From positions 1 to 64,000 of the forward strand of contig DAIMZH010000008.1 of NCBI GenBank assembly GCA_036734105.1: a stretch of DNA of 64,000 nt, read 5' to 3'. Under the pieces are notes generated by a model. It made no database searches and was not told the origin of the DNA. It was given only the letters and a program-made list of their open reading frames with translations. A program made the translations under genes and the position numbers. Positions 8,887 to 18,008 of this stretch are shown piece by piece. This DNA is from Azoarcus_F sp036734105. Its GTDB lineage: Bacteria; Pseudomonadota; Gammaproteobacteria; Burkholderiales; Rhodocyclaceae. The stretch's first letter is position 1; every line of letters starts with the position of its first letter.

Positions 8887-9675
8887 TCAATCCGGGATCG
8901 AAAAATCGTAATCAATTGTCAGCGGCGCGTGATCGCTGAAGCGCTCCGCCTTGTAGATTTCGGCACGCAATGCGCAGTTGCCAATACCGGGGGTTGCCAA
9001 CTGGTAGTCCAGCCGCCAGCCTACGTTTTTGGCCCAGGCCTGCCCCCGGTTTGACCACCAGGTGTAGGCTTCGCCGGTTGCTTCGGGGTGTAGTCTGCGA
9101 TAGGTGTCTACCCACCCCAACTCGTCGAGCACGCTGCTCATCCAGGCGCGTTCCTGTGGCAGAAAGCCGGAGTTTTTCTGGTTGCTCTTCCAGTTTTTAA
9201 GGTCGATCTCCTTGTGCGCAATATTCCAGTCGCCACACACCAGAACGTCACGACCGCTCGCCACCAAAGCCTTCAGGTGGGTATGCAGGCGCTCCATGAA
9301 CCGATATTTGACCTCCTGGCGAAGCTCTCCGCTGGAGCCTGAGGGCAGATACAGTGACACCACCGACAGGTTTGGGTAGATCAGTTCAAGGTAGCGCCCC
9401 TCGGCGTCAAACTCCGGCGTGTCCAGCCCGATGATGACCTCTTGCGGTGTGTGGCGAGTGTAGATGCCGACGCCGCTGTAGCCTTTTTTGTCGGCAGGGT
9501 GAAAGTGTCCGAGGTAAGCGCCAGGCGTGAGCATTTCCTCATTCATGTCGGACAGTTGGGCTTTCAACTCCTGAACACAGATGAAGTCGGCGTTCTGGGC
9601 TGGCAGCCAGTTGAAGAAGCCCTTGCGGTGGGCTGAACGGACGCCGTTGAGGTTGGCCGTGATGACGCGTAACAT
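8887..9675 (-). CDS. xthA: Exodeoxyribonuclease III
   Basis: A 262-residue AP endonuclease/3'-5' exonuclease for base-excision repair. It starts MLRVITANLNGVRSA with Asn7, and has the catalytic Glu in VQELKAQ, the GDWNIAH motif and the C-terminal SDHAPL with the active-site His. The frame is open upstream to 9777, but the ATG at 9675 gives the family N-terminus. Its start codon lies 28 bases from the divergent pyrE start, so each promoter must lie within or very near the other's 5' coding region. It converges on the GGDEF/EAL gene, with 42 bases between. Confidence 0.95.
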   Translation of the reverse strand: MLRVITANLNGVRSAHRKGFFNWLPAQNADFICVQELKAQLSDMNEEMLTPGAYLGHFHPADKKGYSGVGIYTRHTPQEVIIGLDTPEFDAEGRYLELIYPNLSVVSLYLPSGSSGELRQEVKYRFMERLHTHLKALVASGRDVLVCGDWNIAHKEIDLKNWKSNQKNSGFLPQERAWMSSVLDELGWVDTYRRLHPEATGEAYTWWSNRGQAWAKNVGWRLDYQLATPGIGNCALRAEIYKAERFSDHAPLTIDYDFSIPD

Positions 9676-9703
9676 GGCAGATTGGATTCCTGAAGATAGA
9701 GCC

Positions 9704-10357
9704 ATGGATTTTAGTCGCGATTTCATTGAACTGGCCTGCCATAAAGGCGTTTTGCGCTTCGGTTCTTTTGTGACCAAGGCGGGCCGCGATTCGCCGTATT
9801 TCTTTAACGCCGGGTTGTTTGACGACGGAGAATCCTTCCGCGATCTGTGCGGTTTTTACGCTCAAACCATTCGTACATCCGGTATTGTTTGTGACATGTT
9901 GTTTGGTCCGGCCTACAAAGGCATACCACTGGTGGCCGGTGTGGCGATTCGTCTTGCCGAGCAGGGCGTCAGCCTACCCTTTGCCTTCAACCGCAAGGAG
10001 GCCAAGGACCACGGCGAAGGCGGTTTGCTGGTCGGCGCGCCGTTGGCTGGCAAGGTGTTGATTCTGGATGATGTCATTTCGGCCGGAACTTCGGTCCGCG
10101 AGTCTGTCGACATCATTCGGGCTGCAGGTGCTGAACCGGCTGGCGTGGTCATTGCGCTGGACCGCATGGAGCGGGGCAAGGGTGAGTTGTCGGCGGTGCA
10201 GGAAGTGCGCGAAACTTTCGGCATTCCGGTGCTGGCCGTAGCAAGTCTGGAAGATCTGATCGCTTACCTGGCCAACAGCCCCGCACTTCACGAAAACCTA
10301 GACGCAGTAACGGCTTACAGGGCCAAATATGGTACGGAAAGGGCTGAACACCTCTAA
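9704..10357 (+). CDS. pyrE: Orotate phosphoribosyltransferase
   Basis: A 217-residue enzyme making orotidine 5'-phosphate from orotate and PRPP in pyrimidine synthesis. The PRPP motif VLILDDVISAGTSVRES is exact, and the N-terminal FGSFVTKAGRDSPYFFNAGLF with FGPAYKGIPLV is the standard OPRT pattern. The ATG at 9704 is chosen on family length; an in-frame ATG at 9674 would overlap the xthA start codon. The 3' end overlaps the next gene by 29 bases, suggesting co-transcription. Confidence 0.96.
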   Translation: MDFSRDFIELACHKGVLRFGSFVTKAGRDSPYFFNAGLFDDGESFRDLCGFYAQTIRTSGIVCDMLFGPAYKGIPLVAGVAIRLAEQGVSLPFAFNRKEAKDHGEGGLLVGAPLAGKVLILDDVISAGTSVRESVDIIRAAGAEPAGVVIALDRMERGKGELSAVQEVRETFGIPVLAVASLEDLIAYLANSPALHENLDAVTAYRAKYGTERAEHL

Positions 10358-10994
10358 CGCACACTGCTGGACAAATGCCGCGTGTGGTGGCTTGTTGCTT
10401 GCGCTAACGCTTTTTTTGTCGCCAGTGCAGGCCCAAAGTGTCATCTACTGCTGCGAGGACGACCGGGGGCGTGGCATCTGTGGCGACGTGTTGCCAGCAG
10501 CATGTTACGACCGTGCCTATCGCGAAATGACGCCACAAGGCACTGTGCGTCGATACGTTGCAGCGCCTTTGTCTGCTGACGAAATCGCTCGTCGGGATGC
10601 AGAGCAGCGAAATCAGCGTGAGGAGGCTGCCAAGCAACTGGTGCAGCGCAGACTCGATCAGGCACTGCTCGAAACCTATCCCAGTCTTTCCGATATTGAC
10701 GTACGCGAAGTCCGTGCGCTGGGAGATATCGATCGTGATCTCGCGCTCATTACCGAGCGCGAGCAGGAGTTGCTCGCGCAACGTCGACAGATTTTGCAAA
10801 ATGCCGGTTTTCACGAAGGCCAGAGCCTCGGGCGTGATGTTGAAAACCGCTTGCGCATCATAGACACCGAGCTCAATGCCTATCAAAACGTCAGGCATTC
10901 CAAAGAGCAGGAAAAACTGGTGGTCAAAGAACGTTTTGCGGCTGATCGGGCGCGATACATCGAGTTGCTTGCCGGGAGCGGTGCCTCCCAATAA
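10329..10994 (+). CDS. Exported protein with DUF4124-like N-terminus and coiled-coil C-terminus
   Basis: A 221-residue protein with a signal peptide (hydrophobic LLLALTLFLSPVQAQS at about residues 21-36) and then a short cysteine-bearing segment (SVIYCCEDDRGRGICGDVLPAAC). This recalls the DUF4124 beta-hairpin found in many betaproteobacterial periplasmic proteins. The rest is charged and helical, with many Arg/Glu/Gln. The start lies inside the pyrE 3' end. The four clustered cysteines may form disulfides in the periplasm. The function is unknown, and the DUF4124 assignment is by resemblance only. Confidence 0.75.
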   Translation: MVRKGLNTSNAHCWTNAACGGLLLALTLFLSPVQAQSVIYCCEDDRGRGICGDVLPAACYDRAYREMTPQGTVRRYVAAPLSADEIARRDAEQRNQREEAAKQLVQRRLDQALLETYPSLSDIDVREVRALGDIDRDLALITEREQELLAQRRQILQNAGFHEGQSLGRDVENRLRIIDTELNAYQNVRHSKEQEKLVVKERFAADRARYIELLAGSGASQ

Positions 10995-11038
10995 ACTCTA
11001 CGGGGCTGGTTCGGCCTCTTACAACACAGGATGCAGTC

Positions 11039-13117
11039 GTGACTGATTCCCCTCATCGCACAAGTCAAGTGCGTGCCGCCTGCCCGCACGACTGCCCCGA
11101 TACCTGTGCCATGGAGGTCACCGTGGCCGATGGGAGGGCCATCAAGGTTCGCGGTGCGGCAGATCACCCCTTCACCAATGGCGCCTTGTGCACCAAGGTG
11201 GCGCATTATCTTGAGAGAGTCTACTCGCCCGAACGGCTACGTTATCCGATGCGACGCGTCGGAGCCAAGGGTGAGGGGCGCTTCGAGCGCATTGGCTGGG
11301 ATGACGCGCTAGACATCATCGCAGAGCGATATCGCCTGATTGCGGCAGATGACCCCAGAGCCATCCTGCCCTACAGTTACGGCGGCACCCTTGGTCTGGT
11401 GCAGGGGGGCAGCATGGATATGCGCTTCTTTCATCGTCTTGGTGCCTCTGTGCTGGATCGCACCATTTGTTCGACTGCTGGTTCGGCGGGCTGGCAGGCC
11501 ACCATAGGTGCGGGCATTGGTGCCGATCCCGAGGCAGTGCCACAGGCTCGCTTGGTGATCATCTGGGGTGGCAATCCGGTGGTGTCCAATCTGCACGGTT
11601 GGCGTTTCATTCAGCAGGCTCGTCGCAATGGTGCCCGCTTGATCTGCATAGATCCGAGACGCACCGAAACTGCCGCTCGCTGCGACTGGCATCTGGCTCC
11701 GTTGCCTGGCACCGACACCGCGTTGGCCATGGCAATGATGCAGGTGCTGGTGGCAGAAAACCTGCTCGACCATGCTTATGTCGACGCCTGCACAGTGGGT
11801 TTTGAGCAACTCGCCGAACGGGTGCGCGACTGCACGCCCGAATGGGCGGCAGCATTGACCGGATTGCCGGCAGAATCCATACGCGAGCTTGCGCTGGCCT
11901 ATGGCGGCGAGGCTCGCTCGCTGATTCGGCTCAATTACGGGCTCAATCGTTGCCGGGGAGGTGGTATGGCAGTGCGCAATGTTGCCTGTCTTCCGGCGCT
12001 CACTGGCGCCTGGCAACATGCCGGCTGTGGCGCCTTGCTGTCGACGTCCGGCAATTTTCCGGTCGACCATCACGCGCTTGAGCGCTTTGATCTCTATCCA
12101 GACGCTCAAGGTTTTCCGCCCCGCCACATCAACATGTCCCAAATCGGTGACGCGCTGCTCAATGAGCACTCGCCGGCTATCCGTGCCATTCATGTTTACA
12201 ACGCCAACCCGCTGGCCGTAGCGCCGGACGGCACACGGGTCAAACAGGGTTTTTTACGGGAAGACCTGTTTTGCGTGGTACATGATCTGTTTCAGACTGA
12301 CACTGCAGACTACGCTGATATTCTGCTGCCAGCGACCAGCCAGCTTGAGCACCGCGACTTTCACAAGGCCTACGGACATTTCTACCTGGTCGACAATCAG
12401 CCCGCCATTGAGCCACTGGACGAAGCCCTGCCCAACACCGAGGTGTTTCGCCGTCTCGCGGCGCGGCTAGGCTTTGATGAGCCAGCACTGCGCGAAAGCG
12501 ATGATGAGATTGCTGCCGGGGCTGTCGTGGCAAACGATCAGCGTGTGCTCGGGCTTGATCGCAAACTCGCAGCGCAGGGCTGGGCCAGGCTGAATCTGCC
12601 ACGTCCTTTTGTGCCCTTCGCCGAGGGCGGTTTTCCTACCCCTTCTGGCAAGTGCGAGTTTTATAGCGCAAGGTTGGAGGCGCAAGGGCTGGACCCCTTG
12701 CCGTCGTGGGTGCCGCCAATGGAGTCGGTGGTGAGCAACCCGGCGCTGGCAGCACGCTATCCGCTCGCCTTCCTGTCACCGCCAGCACGAAATTTCCTGA
12801 ATTCCAGCTTCGCCAATCAGCCGCGCTTTGTTGGTGACGAGGGCGGGCCAACGCTGGAGATTCACCCCACGGACGCGGCTCCCAGAAACATTGCACAGGG
12901 ACAGCGGCTCCGGGTGTTCAATGATCGTGGTGCATTTCATGCCCGTGCAGTGCTCACCGATCGTGTCCGTCAAGGGGTGGTGTGTGCTCCGTCAATCTGG
13001 TGGCGAAAATTGTCGGGCGATGGCGAGAACGCCAATTCGGTCACATCTGCCGAGCTTACCGACATGGGCGGAGGTCCGGTGCTTTACGACTGCCTGGTAG
13101 AGGTGCAGATCGCATGA
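11039..13117 (+). CDS. Molybdopterin-dependent oxidoreductase (BisC/FdhF superfamily)
   Basis: A 692-residue bis-MGD enzyme. The N-terminal 4Fe-4S site is complete (CPHDCPDTC then GALCTK). The cofactor-binding core includes VIIWGGNPVVSNLHGWR, ICIDPRRTETA and the C-terminal dinucleotide-binding domain (LEIHPTDA, RVFNDRGAF). A cysteine in RTICSTAG lies in the region where the metal ligand of related enzymes sits, which is inference. No Tat signal is seen, so it is probably cytoplasmic. The start is GTG at 11039; the nearby ATG reads into a stop. Its TGA overlaps the sirtuin ATG. No electron-transfer subunit is adjacent and the substrate is unknown. Confidence 0.9.
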   Translation: MTDSPHRTSQVRAACPHDCPDTCAMEVTVADGRAIKVRGAADHPFTNGALCTKVAHYLERVYSPERLRYPMRRVGAKGEGRFERIGWDDALDIIAERYRLIAADDPRAILPYSYGGTLGLVQGGSMDMRFFHRLGASVLDRTICSTAGSAGWQATIGAGIGADPEAVPQARLVIIWGGNPVVSNLHGWRFIQQARRNGARLICIDPRRTETAARCDWHLAPLPGTDTALAMAMMQVLVAENLLDHAYVDACTVGFEQLAERVRDCTPEWAAALTGLPAESIRELALAYGGEARSLIRLNYGLNRCRGGGMAVRNVACLPALTGAWQHAGCGALLSTSGNFPVDHHALERFDLYPDAQGFPPRHINMSQIGDALLNEHSPAIRAIHVYNANPLAVAPDGTRVKQGFLREDLFCVVHDLFQTDTADYADILLPATSQLEHRDFHKAYGHFYLVDNQPAIEPLDEALPNTEVFRRLAARLGFDEPALRESDDEIAAGAVVANDQRVLGLDRKLAAQGWARLNLPRPFVPFAEGGFPTPSGKCEFYSARLEAQGLDPLPSWVPPMESVVSNPALAARYPLAFLSPPARNFLNSSFANQPRFVGDEGGPTLEIHPTDAAPRNIAQGQRLRVFNDRGAFHARAVLTDRVRQGVVCAPSIWWRKLSGDGENANSVTSAELTDMGGGPVLYDCLVEVQIA

Positions 13118-13872
13118 CGTGTGCTCGCACGCTTGATGCCGTTGCGCAGTTGGTGGCTGACGCACGGCGCATTCTTTTCATCACCGGCGCTGGCATTTCT
13201 GCGGACTCCGGGCTGCCTACCTATCGCGGTATCGGTGGCCTTTATCATCAGCGGCTCACTGACGAAGGCCTGACTATTGAGCAGGCCTTGTCCGGTGAGA
13301 TGATGCAGCATAGACCGGATATCGCGTGGCGCTATATTGCGCAGATCGAAGCAGCTTGCCGCGGGGCTCGACCAAACGCAGCGCATGAAGCCATTGCCGA
13401 ACTCGAACGTGAAAAGCCTGGCGTCTGGGTGCTGACACAAAATGTTGACGGACTGCATCGTGCAGCCGGTAGCCGAAACCTCATCGAAATGCACGGCACC
13501 ATTCACCGGCTGCGCTGCATGGAGTGCCCACACAGCCGACCAGTGCCAGACTATTCCGACATGAGCTTCCCGCCCGAATGTCCACAATGCGGTGGTCTGA
13601 TGCGCCCTGATGTGGTGTTGTTTGGCGAAATGCTGCCCGGACGGGAGATCAACCGCCTCGAATCATTGCTGCTGAACGGCGTTGACCTGGTTGTGTCGAT
13701 TGGCACAACCAGCGTGTTTCCATATATCGCTGGCCCGGTGTGGTGGGCGCAGCAGCAGGGCATTGCCAGCGTCGAGATCAATCCGGGCGACACCGAAGTG
13801 AGCGCTGCGGTGGATTACCGCTTGCGGTGTACCGCCGCCGAAGCGATGACCGCCATTCGCGGTCGCAACTGA
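13114..13872 (+). CDS. Sir2-family NAD-dependent protein deacylase
   Basis: A 252-residue sirtuin removing acyl groups from lysines with NAD. The motifs GAGISADSGLPTYRG, TQNVDGLHRAAG and EMHGTIH (catalytic His) are present, with zinc ligands CMEC and CPQC, then IGTTSVFPY and VEINPGD for NAD binding. It starts at 13114 with an ATGA overlap onto the molybdopterin oxidoreductase, so translation is coupled. The usual CobB Ala-Tyr-Arg desuccinylase pattern is not obvious, so acyl preference is open. The frame upstream of 13114 is a shadow. Confidence 0.92.
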   Translation: MTCARTLDAVAQLVADARRILFITGAGISADSGLPTYRGIGGLYHQRLTDEGLTIEQALSGEMMQHRPDIAWRYIAQIEAACRGARPNAAHEAIAELEREKPGVWVLTQNVDGLHRAAGSRNLIEMHGTIHRLRCMECPHSRPVPDYSDMSFPPECPQCGGLMRPDVVLFGEMLPGREINRLESLLLNGVDLVVSIGTTSVFPYIAGPVWWAQQQGIASVEINPGDTEVSAAVDYRLRCTAAEAMTAIRGRN

Positions 13873-13918
13873 GCGGGGCTAACTGACTTGTGCCTGCTAT
13901 GGCGCGTGGGATTTGTTG

Positions 13919-13956
13919 CATGTGCCTGACCTTGTCATGACAAAGCCAGGCACATG
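13919..13956. other. 38-base near-perfect palindrome at a convergent gene end
   Basis: The outer arms CATGTGCCTG and CAGGCACATG are perfect, and the centre TTGTCATGACAA is itself a palindrome; only two pairs in the 19-base stem mismatch. It lies between the sirtuin stop (plus) and the FAD/Fe-S gene stop (minus), so it can form a hairpin in either transcript. There is no T-run on either side, so it is not a canonical intrinsic terminator. It may be a 3'-end stabiliser or a bidirectional pause site. Confidence 0.6.
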
Positions 13957-13965
13957 TCCGGGAGC

Positions 13966-16900
13966 TTACAGCAGCACGCGTTCTATGCCACCGCCATTGG
14001 CTGCCTGAACGTATTCCGGCATCCAGTTCTGGCCGAGCACATGCTTGGCGATCTCCACCACGATGTAGTCGGCTTCGATGTTGGCGTCGTCGTTGTAGCG
14101 TGACAAACCCTGCAGGCAGCTTGGGCAGGAGGTCAGCACCTTGACCTGTGCATTCCCTGCGCCCTCTCGCAGTGCGGCTGCGCCTTTCTCGATTTCTTCC
14201 TGTTTGCGAAAGCGAACCTGAGTGGAAATGTCTGGCCGACTGGCCGCCAGCGTACCTGATTCGCCGCAGCAACGATCGTTCAGGTCAACCCGCGTGCCCA
14301 TCAGAGTGTTAGCCACGTCAATCCCTTTGTAATGCTTCATGGGGGTGTGGCAGGGCTCGTGGTACATGTAGCGCACCCCGTCCACGCCTTCGAGCTTGAC
14401 GCCTTTTTCCATGAGGTATTCGTGGATGTCGATGAGCCGGCACCCTGGGAAGATCTTCTCGAATTGATACTTTTCGAGTTGATCCATACAGGTGCCACAG
14501 GAGACCACAACCGTCTTGATGTCGAGGTAGTTGAGCGTGTTGGCAACACGGTGGAACAGCACCCGGTTGTCAGTGGTGATCTTCTGCCCTTTTTCCTCGA
14601 AGCCGGCCGAGGTCTGAGGATAGCCACAGCACAGATAACCCGGCGGCAGCACGGTGGTGGTGCCGACGTGATACAGCATAGCCTGGGTGGCCAACCCCAC
14701 CTGGCTGAACAGGCGTTCGGAGCCGCAGCCGGGAAAGTAGAACACCGCTTCGCTGTCGTCACGCGTGACACGCGGATTGCGAATCACCGGAATGACCTTG
14801 TCGTCTTCAATGTCAAGCAGGGCGCGGCTGGTGCGCTTGGGCAGATTGCCTGGCATCGGCTTGTTGATGAAGTGGACCACCTGCGCCTTGAGCGGCGCCT
14901 TGCCAAGCGTGGCCGGTGGTGCCTTGATTTGCGACTGGATCAGACCGAGTTTTTTGCCAATGTTGTAGCCAAGGCGCTGCGCCTTGTAGCCCCATTCGAT
15001 CATGCCAGTGCGGATCAGCTTGATGGTTGCCGGGTCCTTGGCGGTCAGAAAGGCCATGGCCGCAGTCGTACCCGGGTTGAAAGACTTCTTGCCCTGCTTG
15101 CGCAAAAGATTGCGCATCTTGATGGAGACATCGCCAAAGTCGATGTTGACTGGGCAGGGTTTTTCGCAGCGGTGGCACACGGTGCAGTGGTCGCCAACGT
15201 CTTCGAATTCGGCCCAGTGGGCGAGCGAAACACCGCGCCGGGTCTGTTCTTCGTAGAGGATGGCTTCGATCAGCAGCGAGGTCGAAAGGATCTTGTTGCG
15301 CGGGCTGTACAGCAGGTTGGCGCGTGGCACATGGGTAGAGCACACCGGCTTGCACTTGCCACAGCGCAGGCAGTCCTTGATGTCGTGGGCGATTTCGCCG
15401 ATCTCGGTCTGCTCCATGATCAGCGATTCATGCCCCATCAGGCTGAAGCTCGGAGTATAGGCGTTGTCCAGGTTGCCACGGTTGCGACCAGCGCCGTTGC
15501 GCATCAGCTTGCCACGGTTGAAACGGCCTTCTGGGTCTACCTTTTGCTTGTAGGCCCAGAAGCCAGCCATCTCGTCGTCGGTGAGATAGTCGAGTTTGGT
15601 TATGCCGATACCGTGTTCACCCGAGATCACGCCGTCCAGCGAGCGCGCCAGTGCCATGATGCGATCCACTGCCTGGTTGGCGGTCTGCAGCATCTCGTAG
15701 TTGTCGGAGTTGACCGGGATGTTGGTGTGCACATTGCCGTCACCAGCGTGCATGTGCAGGGCCACGAAGACACGGCCTCTGAGTACATCTTTGTGGGTCT
15801 GATGAATCCGTTCAAGCACAGGTGCAAACATCACGCCATCGAAGATTTTTTCGAGTCTGGGCTTGAGTTCGGTCTTCCAGGAAATACGGATGGAGTAGTC
15901 CTGCAGGCGATGGAACAGGCTCGGATCAGTGGTGCGGTTGCTCAGCTCGCCGGCCTGTATGCCGTAATCATCGAAGCGCGTTTCGGCTTCGGCAAGTGGC
16001 GTGTCGAGATTGTCGAGCAGCCACTGCCAGCGGGTGCGAACCGAGGCGATGTAATCGACTGCGGATTGGCGACGGTCACCAATGATCTCGTTCTTGGACA
16101 GGGTGGCATCGCCGAGATCCAGCGGCAAGTCGCCCTGCAGGAGCTCAATGAGTGCGTCGCACAGGGCCAGCTTGTTGCGGGTGGACAATTCGATATTGAT
16201 GCGTTCGATCCCATCGCAGTATTCACCCATGCGGGGCAGCGGGATGACGACATCCTCGTTGATCTTGAACGCATTGGTGTGACGGGAGATGGCGGCGGTG
16301 CGCGAGCGATCAAGCCAGAAGCGCTTGCGCTGCTCCGGTGTGACTGCGATGAAGCCCTCTGAGCCACGCACGTTGGTCATGCGTACGACGTCCGAGGCAG
16401 CACGCATCACCGCTGTTTCGTCATGGCCGACGATGTCGCCAATCAACACCATCTTGGGACGTCCATGACGCTTCGCTTTGGTGGTGTAGCCAACCGCATT
16501 GACGTAGCGTTCATCCAGGTGTTCCAGGCCCGCCAGTTGCACACCGGCTGTGTGCCCAGCGCCGCCCGGTTTGAAGTAGTCGGCGATTTCGACAATGGCG
16601 GGCACGGCTTCACGCACCTGGCCAAAGAACTCCAGGCAGACGGTCCGGGTGACTGGCGGCATCTTGTGCAGCACCCAGCGCGCAGCCACGATGATGCCGT
16701 CAGTGCCTTCCTTTTGCACACCGGGTAGACCACCAAGAAACTTGTCGGTGACGTCTTTGCCAAGACCCACCTTGCGACAGGCCGCGCCAGGCATGGAGAT
16801 CGTCTCTTCACCGAGCTGGCGTTTGCCTGTGGCGTCAAATCGCGTCAGGCGGAACTCGACGGTTTCCTGTTCGTGGATCTTGCCCAGATTGTGGTTGATG

Positions 16901-17859
16901 CGCTCAACCTCCAGCCAGTTTCCGTCAGGCGTGACCATTTTCCACCAGGCCAGATTGTCGAGTGCGGTGCCCCATAGCACCGCCTTTTTGCCGCCTGCAT
17001 TCATGGCGATGTTGCCACCAATACAGGACGCTTCGGCTGAGGTCGGGTCCACCGCAAATATTCGACCCGCGCCGGTGGCGGCCTCCGCAACGCGTGCCGT
17101 AACCACGCCTGCTCCAGTGCGAATGGTGGCAACCGGCTCGCTCCGACCAGGCAGAGTGCTCTCTTCGACCGGGCTGATGTCGATCAGCTTTTCGGTGTTG
17201 ATGACGACAGAACGTGCGTCGAGCGGGATTGCACCGCCGGTGTAGCCGGTGCCACCCCCGCGCGCAATCATGGTCAGCCCGAGCTCTATGCAGTCGCGCA
17301 CCAGCGGACCGATTTCGTCTTCGGTGTCCGGGTACAGCACGATGAAGGGGTATTCGACCCGCCAGTCGGTGGCATCAGTGACGTGCGACACGCGGGCGTG
17401 ACCGTCAAAACAGATGTTGTCCCGCTTGGTGTGCTTGGACAGCGTCTTGAGTGCCCGCTTGCGCAGGCTTTCGGTTTCGTTGAAGAACAACTGAAAGTCT
17501 GCCACCGCGCGGCGGGCTGCGGACACCAGGCACGCTACTTTGCCGGAGCGTTCGACATCTTCCGAGGCGGTGTTGAGGCGACGCTGTTCTACCTCGTTGA
17601 GCCGGTGCAGCAAGGCGTCGATGAGTGCCTGACGACGTTTGGCGTTGCCGAGCAGGTCGTCGTGAAGATAGGGGTTGCGCTGGACTACCCAGATATCTCC
17701 TAGAACCTCATACAGCATGCGTGCCGAGCGACCGGTGACGCGTTCGTTGCGCAGGCATTCCAGTGCCTGCCAGGCCTCGTCACCCAAAAGGCGGATGACA
17801 ATCTCACGATCGGAGAAGGACGTGTAATTATAGGGAATTTCGCGCAGGCGCTGAGTCAT
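13966..17859 (-). CDS. DUF3683-type FAD-linked oxidase / Fe-S / CCG-domain fusion dehydrogenase
   Basis: A 1297-residue enzyme resembling a fusion of GlcD-like and GlcF-like subunits (D-lactate/glycolate dehydrogenase type). After a helical DUF3683-like N-terminus, the FAD-binding domain starts near residue 171 (FIVLYPDTEDE, MIARGGGTGYTGGAIP) and the FAD-oxidase C-terminal domain follows, with MHAGDGNVHTN and GEHGIGITK. Two 4Fe-4S motifs lie near 833 (CLRCGKCKPVC) and 897 (CTVCHRCEKPCP). Two CCG domains follow near 1043-1297 (CGSERLFSQ, CCGYPQ; SCGTC, CCGESG, TSCPSCLQG). It is probably peripheral to the membrane and feeds quinones; the substrate is inferred as a 2-hydroxy acid. RidA lies upstream on the same strand. 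Confidence 0.9.
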   Translation of the reverse strand: MTQRLREIPYNYTSFSDREIVIRLLGDEAWQALECLRNERVTGRSARMLYEVLGDIWVVQRNPYLHDDLLGNAKRRQALIDALLHRLNEVEQRRLNTASEDVERSGKVACLVSAARRAVADFQLFFNETESLRKRALKTLSKHTKRDNICFDGHARVSHVTDATDWRVEYPFIVLYPDTEDEIGPLVRDCIELGLTMIARGGGTGYTGGAIPLDARSVVINTEKLIDISPVEESTLPGRSEPVATIRTGAGVVTARVAEAATGAGRIFAVDPTSAEASCIGGNIAMNAGGKKAVLWGTALDNLAWWKMVTPDGNWLEVERINHNLGKIHEQETVEFRLTRFDATGKRQLGEETISMPGAACRKVGLGKDVTDKFLGGLPGVQKEGTDGIIVAARWVLHKMPPVTRTVCLEFFGQVREAVPAIVEIADYFKPGGAGHTAGVQLAGLEHLDERYVNAVGYTTKAKRHGRPKMVLIGDIVGHDETAVMRAASDVVRMTNVRGSEGFIAVTPEQRKRFWLDRSRTAAISRHTNAFKINEDVVIPLPRMGEYCDGIERINIELSTRNKLALCDALIELLQGDLPLDLGDATLSKNEIIGDRRQSAVDYIASVRTRWQWLLDNLDTPLAEAETRFDDYGIQAGELSNRTTDPSLFHRLQDYSIRISWKTELKPRLEKIFDGVMFAPVLERIHQTHKDVLRGRVFVALHMHAGDGNVHTNIPVNSDNYEMLQTANQAVDRIMALARSLDGVISGEHGIGITKLDYLTDDEMAGFWAYKQKVDPEGRFNRGKLMRNGAGRNRGNLDNAYTPSFSLMGHESLIMEQTEIGEIAHDIKDCLRCGKCKPVCSTHVPRANLLYSPRNKILSTSLLIEAILYEEQTRRGVSLAHWAEFEDVGDHCTVCHRCEKPCPVNIDFGDVSIKMRNLLRKQGKKSFNPGTTAAMAFLTAKDPATIKLIRTGMIEWGYKAQRLGYNIGKKLGLIQSQIKAPPATLGKAPLKAQVVHFINKPMPGNLPKRTSRALLDIEDDKVIPVIRNPRVTRDDSEAVFYFPGCGSERLFSQVGLATQAMLYHVGTTTVLPPGYLCCGYPQTSAGFEEKGQKITTDNRVLFHRVANTLNYLDIKTVVVSCGTCMDQLEKYQFEKIFPGCRLIDIHEYLMEKGVKLEGVDGVRYMYHEPCHTPMKHYKGIDVANTLMGTRVDLNDRCCGESGTLAASRPDISTQVRFRKQEEIEKGAAALREGAGNAQVKVLTSCPSCLQGLSRYNDDANIEADYIVVEIAKHVLGQNWMPEYVQAANGGGIERVLL

Positions 17860-17956
17860 GAGCAGTACCGTTCAATAGCTGCCGGAAAAGCCCGACATTG
17901 TAACTTAGTGCGCTGCAAAATGAGCCTGAACAAGACCACTATGTGCGCATGGTATT

Positions 17957-17968
17957 GATTTATAAATC
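17957..17968. promoter_or_regulatory. 12-base palindrome GATTTATAAATC upstream of the FAD/Fe-S fusion gene
   Basis: A perfect palindrome in the 149-base AT-rich gap between RidA and the fusion dehydrogenase, about 100 bases before the dehydrogenase start. It could be an operator half-site pair or simply part of an AT-rich promoter. Only the symmetry is observed. Confidence 0.25.
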
Positions 17969-18008
17969 TATTTTGCTATGACTGTAAGGCTCGGGAAAGA
18001 TTCCCTTG

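Noticed and set aside
14332..16362. 676-codon plus-strand open frame inside the FAD/Fe-S fusion gene
   Set aside because: It is antisense to a clear domain-rich gene and shows no family features; long antisense frames are common in GC-rich DNA.
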